DNA of 64,000 nucleotides from an uncultured Rubripirellula sp. (GTDB taxonomy: Bacteria > Planctomycetota > Planctomycetia > Pirellulales > Pirellulaceae), in assembly GCA_938075415.1 (NCBI GenBank), contig CALJHC010000040.1, forward strand, positions 1-64,000, in the 5' to 3' direction. Shown in pieces: positions 56,691 through 64,000 of this stretch. Position 1 is the first letter of the stretch, and each line of letters opens with the position of its first letter. The translations under genes and the position numbers were made by a program. A model generated the notes under the pieces. The model had not been told where the DNA came from and did no database searches. It was given only the letters and a program-made list of their open reading frames with translations.

Positions 56691-57443
56691 CCTTTATGAG
56701 CAAATGTCGGCAGGGTTCTCCACACTGCAGGACCGTGGTTTTCTACTGACGCACAGGTCAGTCCTTTTTTCATCGCAAATTTGATAAATGACAGCGTGAA
56801 CAGATCGCCAGGGACTCATGGCTTCGCGATTATTCGAGTCATTGATCAATTGTTCATTCTGATGCTTGGATTGTGCATTTCCTTTGCGCGCATCCTGTCA
56901 GCCTTCAGTGAACGCCACCGACCGTGGCGTTCACTGAAAGGTGACGGGGGCGAAGAATTGAAGATCAACACCTGAAGCGTCATGATGCAATGGCCTCAAG
57001 TCAAGCGAGTTGCTTACTTCTTCACTGTGCACGTCGACTTGTTATCGGTTGCATGGCCGTCTGGTACGGCTTGGACAACTGGGGTGATTTCTTTGGGCTC
57101 AACCGTCATCGGAACATGAAATCCTGTATCGAGTGAGCTTTCAGGAATCGTTCAACCAAACATCTCGGTGGAGATAAGTTGTGTCTTGAAACCGCGTTTC
57201 TAAGGATTGTGAGCTGGTGAATTCTCAGCAACTCAAGAGACCGCATAAGCGGGAGTTGCCCTTTGGGCATCCGGCGACGTGGGATGAGTTGCATTAAGCA
57301 GATTTTCCCGCACGACACTGTTGGTATCACCTGAGGGCGTTATCTTATTGGGTTATGGGAAATCCCCAACGTTGTTCAGATCGCAAATCCCTGCGGTGGT
57401 TGAGTGCCGTTGCTGAAGAACATATGACCAGCTGAGAGATCAA
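56691..57443. other. Intergenic, 753 bp
   Basis: It contains the perfect hairpin at 56904-56938. Other frames here are short and unconvincing. Confidence 0.45.
56904..56938. repeat. Perfect 15-bp inverted repeat with 5-base loop
   Basis: TTCAGTGAACGCCAC, loop CGACC, then the exact reverse complement GTGGCGTTCACTGAA. No T-run follows on either strand. It could be a strong RNA hairpin past the PQQ gene (213 bp after its stop) or a DNA-binding palindrome. Confidence 0.85.
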
Positions 57444-58463
57444 ATGACGTGGTTTGAGCGACTCACCGGAATTAATGAAGAATGCCCCGAGCAGGTTCGC
57501 CAAGATTTGGCAGCAGACGGTGGTTGCATCATCTGCCCTGATGGAAAGCGGATCACTTACGGGCATTTGGAGACACCGAAACTATCTGAGCTGCGCGAAT
57601 CCATTTCGGGTATGACAAGTGGACTGAGGCGAAGTACCCTTCGGGAAGTGGTTGGCGACGTTGGCAAGTTGCACACCGATCCGGCCAATGCCGACGCAAT
57701 GTTCCAAGTCGCTTCGCAATTTAATTTGCTGGAAATGTCTGATCCGAGTATCACGCCCGAACATGGCGTCGGGATCTACGAGAACGATCACACGCAAGGT
57801 CCTGCGTGCGCCATCGCATGCGGAGCTGGGACGATCTATCGAAACTATTTTGCCCATGTCAACGGCCAAACCGGGCAATGTGCCGCCCGACAAATCGACT
57901 GTTCCGCCGATCTCGGACGTCTGCTTGGCAATGAAGTTGATCAGCTTTGGAAGATGCAGAATGGTTATCTGTTCCCGTCGGGGAAGGGCCTCGACGAAAT
58001 TTCCAAAAGAGTCTCAACCGCCGACGAAGCCGAGAGAGACGTATTGCTCGGCGAACTTCGTATTGGCCTGCAAGTCGATGCAGAGGTTACCCTTGAAGAT
58101 GCAGGCTCTGCTGTCACGCAAGCCTATTGTTCAGCGTTGCCCGTCGCGTACGGCAGACAGCCAGCTGAGCATTGGACCGCATTTGCCAAGCTTGTTCTTG
58201 ACGCGGCGTACGAGGCTACCTTGGCTGCTGCGGTGGCCAAGGCTGTCCGCACCGGTAACGATGTCGTCTACCTCACTTTGCTCGGCGGAGGTGTCTTCGG
58301 CAATCCAGATCAGTGGATCACAGATGCTATTGATCGTGCGTTCCAAAAATACATCAACCACGGTCTCGACATCCGCATCGTATCCTACGGTCGATCCAAG
58401 CCCGCCGTGGCTGAACTGGTCAGTCGTCTGGGTGTCACTCAATCAACAGACTTAATGAAATGA
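57444..58463 (+). CDS. Macrodomain-like protein of unknown function
   Basis: A 339-residue protein without a signal peptide. Segments resemble the ADP-ribose-binding macrodomain plan: a GDVGKLHTDPANADAMFQVASQFN strand-helix region (71-94) where macrodomains have their NAAN motif, ENDHTQGPACA (113-123) matching the G-x-A loop, and LTLLGGGVFGNP (277-288) resembling the glycine loop with following helix (WITDAIDRAF). Conserved Cys pairs and YRNYF suggest a distinct subfamily. If correct, it would bind or hydrolyse ADP-ribose-type ligands; this is inference. A GAGA ribosome site precedes the ATG. It overlaps the next gene by 4 bp (ATGA), so both are translated together. Confidence 0.6.
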   Translation: MTWFERLTGINEECPEQVRQDLAADGGCIICPDGKRITYGHLETPKLSELRESISGMTSGLRRSTLREVVGDVGKLHTDPANADAMFQVASQFNLLEMSDPSITPEHGVGIYENDHTQGPACAIACGAGTIYRNYFAHVNGQTGQCAARQIDCSADLGRLLGNEVDQLWKMQNGYLFPSGKGLDEISKRVSTADEAERDVLLGELRIGLQVDAEVTLEDAGSAVTQAYCSALPVAYGRQPAEHWTAFAKLVLDAAYEATLAAAVAKAVRTGNDVVYLTLLGGGVFGNPDQWITDAIDRAFQKYINHGLDIRIVSYGRSKPAVAELVSRLGVTQSTDLMK

Positions 58464-58918
58464 AAGCCGCAAAGATCAGCGATTTGAAGAAAGAGCTTGT
58501 TCTCTTGGACTACGATGATTTGTTAGATGTTTGCCTCAGGTTGGCCAAATTTAAAGTAGAAAGTAAGGAACTGCTGACGTACTTGTTAATGAAGGCTGAC
58601 AATGAAGTCGGTTACGCCAATGAGCTATGTGATGAGATCGATCAAGTCCTAAGCGTTCCTGGACAAATCCATAAAAAAACACTTCGCAAAGTCGTGCGTT
58701 GGATGGACAAGTCCTTGAGGTTCTCCGGAGACAAGGAAACTGAATTGCAGGTAAGGATTCACTTTTGCCGACGGATCAAAGTCCGCAAAATCAGTTTTGG
58801 TAAATGCCGTGTCAGTGCGAATATGTACGCTACCCAATTGAAGAAGATCGATAAGGCAATTGAAAAAGTTCATCCCGATTTGCAGTTCGACTATCAGCAC
58901 CAGATGGCAGGCCTCTAG
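58460..58918 (+). CDS. Helical protein, DUF6155-like, coupled to macrodomain-like gene
   Basis: A 152-residue, mostly helical and basic protein. Its layout (ISDLKKELVLLDYDDLLDVCLRL, then KVESKELLTYLL) recalls the DUF6155 family of small proteins known mainly from Bacteroidetes, but I am not certain of this. No catalytic motif or membrane segment is seen. Its ATG overlaps the stop of the macrodomain-like gene, which suggests that the two products work together, perhaps as enzyme and partner. No other gene is in the operon. Confidence 0.7.
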   Translation: MKAAKISDLKKELVLLDYDDLLDVCLRLAKFKVESKELLTYLLMKADNEVGYANELCDEIDQVLSVPGQIHKKTLRKVVRWMDKSLRFSGDKETELQVRIHFCRRIKVRKISFGKCRVSANMYATQLKKIDKAIEKVHPDLQFDYQHQMAGL

Positions 58919-58950
58919 CCACGCCCCGGACGACCTGCAGTGTTTCTTGT

Positions 58951-59220
58951 CTAAGGATTTTCTTGATCGGTATCCGGTTTGTTTTTGCCATGACGCTGAT
59001 CGTAACTGATTGAGTACAGATACAATTTCTCTACCTTTGCTCGTGCCCAATCAGTCTTCCGCAGGAATTTCAGACTGCTGTTGATGCTTGGGTCGTAGCG
59101 AAACGAGTCGATCCTGATGCGTTCGCCTAATCGCTCCCAGCCATACTCCGCGACGAGGTATTCAACCATCGCCTTGAGTGTAATTCCGTGTAATGGATTG
59201 TTGGGCTGTGACTGACTCAT
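58951..59220 (-). CDS. VF530 family protein (DUF2132)
   Basis: An 89-residue protein that matches VF530/DUF2132 almost throughout: [26 protein letters not shown] and [21 protein letters not shown] are its hallmark segments. A structure of a family member suggested DNA binding, but the role is unproved. The protein is cytoplasmic. It is convergent with the macrodomain operon, ending 33 bp after it. The start at 59220 has no clear competitor. Confidence 0.95.
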   Translation of the reverse strand: MSQSQPNNPLHGITLKAMVEYLVAEYGWERLGERIRIDSFRYDPSINSSLKFLRKTDWARAKVEKLYLYSISYDQRHGKNKPDTDQENP

Positions 59221-59715
59221 AGTTCAAACAATGCTTTTGCAGGCTCGTAGGATGTTGAGATGCGTTAAATCGAATGCTCACTTGCTCGATGCATCTTACC
59301 GTTGCGTCTGCGTTGGTCTACCGGTCTTTCGTTCGGTATTCACTGACCCATCATGGCACAGGGTTGGCTGAAACGTAATCGCCCCAGCCCCAAGGCAAGC
59401 ACCTTATTAAAATGAAGGGGCGGTTCGTTTTCGGAATTGAACTGAATTTTCGCCGAGTAAACAACAGTTGGGAATTGACTGCGTTTGCAAAAAGATCGGT
59501 TTCATCGTTTTAGATCAGGAAGATTGGCATCATGTTATCATTAAGCCCTGATGGCAGCGTTGCTGGATTCAGGCAGTTGCAATGTTGGTGGTTGTTGGTG
59601 ACAAGTCAATCATCGGATGGAGAAGCTGCGCACTTCGACCGGAAGGTACGGGGCTTGCCAATTTCGGGTATAACCTTCCGAAGTCTGAAAGCGGGTTGGA
59701 AGAGGAAAATCCTGA
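59221..59715. other. Divergent intergenic region, 495 bp
   Basis: It carries the probable promoter of the TRAP operon. The plus frame at 59532-59738 overlaps the DctP start and is not called. No operator-like repeat is seen. Confidence 0.45.
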
Positions 59716-60735
59716 ATGAAGAAAATATTTCTGGTTGATCGATGGTGGTGCCCGCTAGTGCTGACTGCGGTTTCGGTACTGTGTGGATGCGATTCTGACG
59801 AAGCGACGGATCAACCGTTGACCTTGAGGATGGCGCATGTCTACGAGGTCACTTCTCCGACTCACGCTTACGGAACGCAGCTTTTGTCAGAGCGGCTTCG
59901 GGAGAAAACGAAAGACTTGGATGTCACGGTTTACCCTGCGGCGCAGCTGGGCAGTGAATCTGAATTGTTGGAGCAATTGGTTGCGGGTGAGTTGGATTTG
60001 GCAATCACAGGTCCTTCGTTCCTTGCCATGTGGCACCCTCCGGTGGGAGTATTAGATGCCGCTTTTTCATCTCGGGATCTTGACCACATGCTCGAAATGG
60101 CGGGAAGCGAAGAAATGGCTCCAGAGTGGGACGAACTTCGCAAGCAGTATGATGCCCGCGTCTTGGATACGTGGGCTTATGGGTCACGGCATATCACGTC
60201 CAACGTGCCCATTCGACACCCAGACGATCTAGAGAGTTTTCGACTGCGTTCGCCAGGCGCAAGAATCTTTCAAGCATCAGCTGAAGCACTTGGCTCGAGT
60301 CCGATGCCGATTGCTTTCAGCGAAGTTTACCTTGCCCTGCAGCAAGGAATTGCTGACGGCCAAGAGAATCCCGTGCCCGTCATCAAATCGATGGGATTCC
60401 ATGAAGTTCAGAAGTGCCTGAATCTGACAGGTCACATACAGTCTTCGCTGCAAATCCTAGTCAATGAACGCACTTGGAAACGATTGACGGCGGAGCAGCA
60501 GAAAGCGTTAGTCGATTCGATTGAGGAACTCGGTGACGATGTCTATGAGGGACTGATAAAAGATGAAAAGAAACTGATCGACGAATGGCGAAAAGATGGA
60601 ACGATGGAAATCATCGAAGATGTGGACGTGGACGCTTTCCGAGAGCGATGTCGAAAGTATTTTTCGAAAGGATTCGAATTTAGCGATGTTTATAACCGCA
60701 TCACCGCAGAACCGTCAGAAAAGGATGGTCAATGA
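59716..60735 (+). CDS. dctP: TRAP transporter substrate-binding lipoprotein DctP
   Basis: A 339-residue extracytoplasmic binding protein. A lipobox LCGC (residues 20-25, SVLCGC) anchors it to a membrane. TRAP-P family features are LRMAHVYEVTSPTHAYG near the start, LGSESELLEQLVAGELDLAITG, and the FRLRSPGARIFQASAEALGSSPMPIAFSEVYLALQQG segment that contains the ligand-contacting Arg. AGAGG 10 bases before the ATG is a good ribosome site. It captures a small carboxylate-type ligand and delivers it to the membrane subunits. It overlaps the next gene by 4 bp, starting a three-gene transport operon. The ligand is not readable from sequence. Confidence 0.95.
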   Translation: MKKIFLVDRWWCPLVLTAVSVLCGCDSDEATDQPLTLRMAHVYEVTSPTHAYGTQLLSERLREKTKDLDVTVYPAAQLGSESELLEQLVAGELDLAITGPSFLAMWHPPVGVLDAAFSSRDLDHMLEMAGSEEMAPEWDELRKQYDARVLDTWAYGSRHITSNVPIRHPDDLESFRLRSPGARIFQASAEALGSSPMPIAFSEVYLALQQGIADGQENPVPVIKSMGFHEVQKCLNLTGHIQSSLQILVNERTWKRLTAEQQKALVDSIEELGDDVYEGLIKDEKKLIDEWRKDGTMEIIEDVDVDAFRERCRKYFSKGFEFSDVYNRITAEPSEKDGQ

Positions 60736-61376
60736 ACGCCGACAACGAAACGGGACCAAAAAACCCAGAACCCGACGAAACGCTCATTGATTCTGGCCTG
60801 CCGGCAGGGGACGCATCAGCAACCAACGACGAAAAACCGCTGCCCTTGGCAAACTGCGTGCGTTGGATGGTGCTCGGTGAAAAGACCATGGCTGCTTTTT
60901 TTCTGTTGGTCATTGTTTCCACGATGGCGGCACAAGTCTTTGCCCGCTATGTCTTTGGTGCTCCATTTCAGTGGAGCGAAGAGGTCGCTCGCCTCGCGTT
61001 AATCTGGTTAACGTTCATCTCGGCCGCATTTGTGATGGCTGAAAGGCGTCACATTGCTGTCGACATGATTTCGTCTCGAGTCGGTGACAGCGGTAAGCTG
61101 TTGATCGAGTGCTTGAGTTACTTGGTGGTCGCAGTTTCATGCCTTTTGTTGTTGATCGGCGGTGCCAATTTTGTTTGGTACGTTGGCAAAGTCGGATCGC
61201 CAGCTTTAGGAGTTCCCAAAAGTTGGTGGTACGGAGCGGGGATGGTGGGCCTGTTGCTCATGGCGGTTCATTCGCTCGTGAACCTTTTCCAAGTGTGGAA
61301 GACAGGGAAGCCTATTCCGCGGGAAACCCATGTTGAAGAAGATGCCTTTCAGCTGGAATTGGAGCAGAGCGAATGA
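60732..61376 (+). CDS. dctQ: TRAP transporter small membrane subunit DctQ
   Basis: A 214-residue protein with four membrane helices (about 52-74, 85-106, 128-150 and 165-187) typical of DctQ. FARYVFGAPFQWSEEVARLALIW and the ERRHIAVD segment are family hallmarks. An acidic cytoplasmic tail of some 45 residues precedes the first helix, longer than usual. It overlaps both neighbours by 4 bp (ATGA in each case), which implies tight coupling. It links the binding protein's transport to the DctM channel. Confidence 0.95.
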   Translation: MNADNETGPKNPEPDETLIDSGLPAGDASATNDEKPLPLANCVRWMVLGEKTMAAFFLLVIVSTMAAQVFARYVFGAPFQWSEEVARLALIWLTFISAAFVMAERRHIAVDMISSRVGDSGKLLIECLSYLVVAVSCLLLLIGGANFVWYVGKVGSPALGVPKSWWYGAGMVGLLLMAVHSLVNLFQVWKTGKPIPRETHVEEDAFQLELEQSE

Positions 61377-62650
61377 TTCTTGGTTTGTTGATCGTTGCAA
61401 TGCTGGTGCTTCTGTTCTTGCGTGTGCCAGTCGCCATTGGAATGCTGTTGCCGTGTCTTGCCTACGTCGCGTGGTCACCCGACATCACGCTTGGAGTTTC
61501 ACTTCAGCAGACGGTTGGGTCGGTTGATTCATTCCCGTTGCTAGCCGTTCCGCTATTCATCATGACGGGCTATTTGAGTAACGCTGCTGGTCTCGCTGAC
61601 CGACTGTTTCGCATGCTACTGACACTGTTCAAAAAGATTCCTGGCAATCTTGGATTTGTAAATGTCTTCAGCAGCTTGATGTTTTCATGGATGAGCGGCG
61701 CGGCCATCGCCGATGCTGCGGGACTGGGTTCCGTCCTTGTGCCAGCGATGAAAAAACGCGGCTATGACGAAAAGTTTGCGCTCGGTCTCACTGGAGCATC
61801 CTCGCTCATCGGGCCAATCATGCCGCCGAGTATCCCTGCGATTGTCTACGCGGTCTCTGCCGGAGTCTCGGTTGGATCTTTGTTTTTTGCGGGAGTGCTT
61901 CCGGCACTGGTTCTGACATCAATTCTTTGTATTTTCGTTTATCGAGATGCTCTACGAAACCCACTCCGTGAGGAGGCACTTGCACAAGACATCCCTCTCT
62001 TCAAGGCGATCACTTCGGCGCTGCCAGTTCTATTGACCCCTGTAATTATTCTTGGAGGAATTCTAGGCGGAATCTTCACACCAACCGAGGCAGCCGCCGC
62101 TGCGGTGATGTGGGTCCTGGTTTTGAGCTTCTTTTACCAGTCACTTTCCTTCAAAGCATTTAGCGGAGTCTTGATTAAGACGGCCACCACCACCGGATCC
62201 ATCATGCTAATTGTCGCGGCTGCCGGCCTGTTTGGCTGGGTTATCGCCCGTGAGCAAGGTCCTCAAGCGGTAACCGAGGCGATGCTGCAGTTCACAGACA
62301 ATCCAATTGTTTTTCTGTTGCTGATCAATGTTGTCTTGCTGATTACCGGAATGATACTTGAGCCCGTTGCAGGGCTCTTGATCACCGTCCCCGTTCTTCT
62401 TCCCGCCGCAATCGAATTTGGAATTGATCCGCTGCACCTCGGAATCGTCATGATTCTTAACCTGGTTCTCGGCTTGTTGACTCCCCCGGTAGGACTCGTG
62501 CTGTATGTGCTTAGCAGTGTCACGGGAAGCTCAGTTCAAACCGTTACACGTGGAACGATCCCGTTTCTGATTCCGTTGCTGATCACCTTGCTTCTCATCA
62601 CATTCATTCCAGGATTCAGCCTTTGGTTGCCCGGGCTTCTCGCTAAATAG
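61373..62650 (+). CDS. dctM: TRAP transporter large membrane subunit DctM
   Basis: A 425-residue protein with about 11-13 membrane helices. It has the DctM signatures VPLFIMTGYLSN, SWMSGAAIADAAGLGSVLVPAM, GASSLIGPIMPPSIPAIVY and a C-terminal GLLTPPVGLVLYVLSSVTG. It is the sodium-coupled transport channel of the TRAP system. The ATG at 61373 overlaps the DctQ stop by 4 bp. A dioxygenase gene follows 56 bp later, which suggests that the imported ligand is that enzyme's substrate. Confidence 0.96.
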   Translation: MILGLLIVAMLVLLFLRVPVAIGMLLPCLAYVAWSPDITLGVSLQQTVGSVDSFPLLAVPLFIMTGYLSNAAGLADRLFRMLLTLFKKIPGNLGFVNVFSSLMFSWMSGAAIADAAGLGSVLVPAMKKRGYDEKFALGLTGASSLIGPIMPPSIPAIVYAVSAGVSVGSLFFAGVLPALVLTSILCIFVYRDALRNPLREEALAQDIPLFKAITSALPVLLTPVIILGGILGGIFTPTEAAAAAVMWVLVLSFFYQSLSFKAFSGVLIKTATTTGSIMLIVAAAGLFGWVIAREQGPQAVTEAMLQFTDNPIVFLLLINVVLLITGMILEPVAGLLITVPVLLPAAIEFGIDPLHLGIVMILNLVLGLLTPPVGLVLYVLSSVTGSSVQTVTRGTIPFLIPLLITLLLITFIPGFSLWLPGLLAK

Positions 62651-62706
62651 ATCAGCTTGCTGGGTGTGACATTCGGGCCCGGTGATAGGAAAATTCTCAG
62701 GGGAAA

Positions 62707-63468
62707 ATGATGTTAACTCGCTCAGAAATTGAACAATACAATCGCGACGGGTATGTGTCGCCTGACTTTTGTTTGGACGAAGCAACGCTTGACCAGATTC
62801 GTGAAGCTCACTCTCGGTTGGTCAGTCATCATCCTGAATTCAGTGACTATTGTTCAGCGCTGCTGGCTTACGACACATGGTTCCTTTCGGTCGCTCGGCG
62901 ACCTGAAATTCTCGATATGGTTGAGCAGGTCATTGGCAGCGATTTCGCGCTGTGGAACTGCAGTTTCTTTGCCAAGCCGGCAAAAGTGGGAACGCGAACT
63001 CCCTGGCATCAAGACGGCGAGTACTGGCCTATCGAACCTCTGGCAACCTGTACGGTATGGATTGCGCTTGATGCATCCACAAAGGAAAATGGCTGTTTGC
63101 GAGTCATCCCCGGCTCACACAAGTCCAGGCAGCTAGCCAAGCACAATCGTAGTGATGCTTCTGACGTTGCCCTTAATCTGGAACTGGACGAAGCTGAGTT
63201 TGATGAATCAGAAGCTGTTGACATTACGCTAAAGCCAGGTGAAGTTTCACTTCATGATGTCTATCTCTACCATGGATCTGAACCCAACTTGTCGGATTAT
63301 CCGCGTCGTGGCATGACTTTACGCTACATGCCAACCTCGTCAATCTATTGCCACAATGACGAAACCCGATTTGAACGAGAGGGACGCTTGGATATGTCGA
63401 ACCGGACGATCTATCTAATGCGGGGCAATGACCAATCTGGCCGGAATGACTTTCGGATGCGTTATTAA
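62707..63468 (+). CDS. Phytanoyl-CoA dioxygenase (PhyH) family Fe(II)/2-oxoglutarate enzyme
   Basis: A 253-residue cytoplasmic enzyme. The iron site is HQD in TPWHQDGEYW (His and Asp), with the distal His in HDVYLYHGSEPN; a likely 2-oxoglutarate-binding Arg is in RRGMTLRYMP. Family members hydroxylate small substrates such as acyl-CoA, ectoine or phosphonates. Two ATGs, 62707 and 62710, follow an AGGGG ribosome site; the second has the better spacing. The gene starts 56 bp after DctM on the same strand, so it probably oxidises the ligand brought in by the TRAP system. Candidates are a betaine, amino-acid or phosphonate type compound, but sequence cannot decide. Confidence 0.9.
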   Translation: MMLTRSEIEQYNRDGYVSPDFCLDEATLDQIREAHSRLVSHHPEFSDYCSALLAYDTWFLSVARRPEILDMVEQVIGSDFALWNCSFFAKPAKVGTRTPWHQDGEYWPIEPLATCTVWIALDASTKENGCLRVIPGSHKSRQLAKHNRSDASDVALNLELDEAEFDESEAVDITLKPGEVSLHDVYLYHGSEPNLSDYPRRGMTLRYMPTSSIYCHNDETRFEREGRLDMSNRTIYLMRGNDQSGRNDFRMRY

Positions 63469-63936
63469 CTGGCCTGCCAAAGTACGACCAAGCCCAGCGG
63501 CTCGACATTCGCATCCCTGACCTTCCGAAGGAGCTTGATGCTAGGATTTTGCGTTGATGATCGGGGTATGATTAAAGTTGTCTTTGAACTGAAAAACCAG
63601 CTCAGGAATCCAAGGATCGTGCTGGAGGGCATTTTCACGGTGGGTATTTCTCGCGTTCCCAAGACGAGGCGGTTTCATGGATTCTGCCTGTCATTCATGC
63701 CGTTTGTGGTGCCACATGGACGTTCCGGCAACCCGGTGCTTGATGAACAGAGCACTTTTCTTTGGAGAGGCGATCGATCGTCGCTGCACAGATCTACCAT
63801 GGACTGAGGCGACGCGGGTCTGGTTGCCCATGCCCTCAGGCAGCACGCAAAGGCACCAGTCAAGGTTCCGTTTCGCGGAGGATGCAGTGGCTGCTTTGGC
63901 AGCACTGTTTTTATGAGGGTGGAATTTCGCGTCCGA
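63469..63936. other. Intergenic between convergent genes, 468 bp
   Basis: Short frames on both strands (for example 63535-63807 plus and 63675-63905 minus) overlap and are not called. Confidence 0.4.
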
Positions 63937-64000
63937 TCAAAGCTCCCGGATGCGGACGTTTCGAAAGGCCACTTTGCACCCTTTGCCGTGATCCTGTAAA
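63937..64000 (-). CDS. C-terminal end of a DUF1080 (3-keto-disaccharide hydrolase type) protein, partial
   Basis: Only about 20 codons lie in the window; the gene continues to the right on the minus strand and ends at the TGA at 63937-63939. The residues read LQDHGKGCKVAFRNVRIREL before the stop. That ending, LQDHG...FRNVRIREL, is the typical C-terminus of the laminin-G-like DUF1080 domain, common in planctomycetes and linked to 3-keto-glucoside hydrolysis. The rest of the protein cannot be judged. Confidence 0.8.
   Translation of the reverse strand, partial: LQDHGKGCKVAFRNVRIREL

Overview
The window (about half G+C, roughly a quarter of it non-coding) looks like the chromosome of a marine planctomycete close to Pirellulaceae. 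This rests on gene families largely specific to that phylum: two DUF1559 proteins with prepilin-type N-termini, a DUF1552/DUF1592 pair, planctomycete cytochrome c domains fused to WD40 or propeller modules, a kinase/SUMF1-like fusion beside a TIGR02999-type ECF sigma factor, a TPR/FG-GAP/ASPIC lipoprotein, and three secreted sulfatases. The genus cannot be fixed from sequence reading alone. No rRNA, tRNA, CRISPR array, transposase or phage gene was seen.

Layout. 1-7.9 kb: the end of a secreted Ig-like/coiled-coil protein translationally coupled to a giant cytochrome-WD40-coiled-coil protein, then a PlsC-type acyltransferase. 8.2-17.2 kb: a PhoPQ-related-type alpha/beta hydrolase, a gene-poor stretch with a perfect 28-bp palindrome, the DUF1592-DUF1552 pair (minus strand), a His-rich secreted peptide and an unknown secreted protein. 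17.7-27.8 kb: a candidate sulfated-polysaccharide locus with a SASA-type acetylesterase, sulfatase, alpha/beta hydrolase, epoxide-hydrolase-like protein (opposite strand), a BNR-propeller protein resembling PL24/PL25 ulvan lyases, and a second sulfatase. 28.4-40 kb: DUF1559 with a small acidic lipoprotein, the TPR/FG-GAP lipoprotein, a propeller-HEAT-haem protein and a HECTH metallopeptidase-like protein. 40.4-46 kb: a three-domain Ser/Thr kinase with its ECF sigma factor and an unknown secreted protein. 47-54.6 kb: a small membrane protein, a second acidic lipoprotein/DUF1559 pair, another lipoprotein, a zinc-ribbon protein with small membrane proteins, and a third sulfatase. 55-64 kb: a PQQ-type propeller, a macrodomain-like/helical-protein operon, a VF530 protein, a complete TRAP transporter operon followed by a phytanoyl-CoA-dioxygenase-family enzyme, and the last codons of a DUF1080 protein at the right edge.

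How the genes fit together. Most products carry signal peptides or lipoboxes, so the region mainly encodes periplasmic or surface machinery for taking apart complex, often sulfated, glycans. The TRAP transporter and dioxygenase suggest uptake and oxidation of a small organic acid or zwitterion. The ECF/kinase pair is the obvious signalling module. The most notable items are the lyase-like propeller with a conserved His/His/Tyr/Arg layout between sulfatases, the kinase-SUMF1-hydrolase fusion, the coupled macrodomain-like operon, and a recurring pattern of short (13-22 bp) tandem duplications confined to intergenic DNA.
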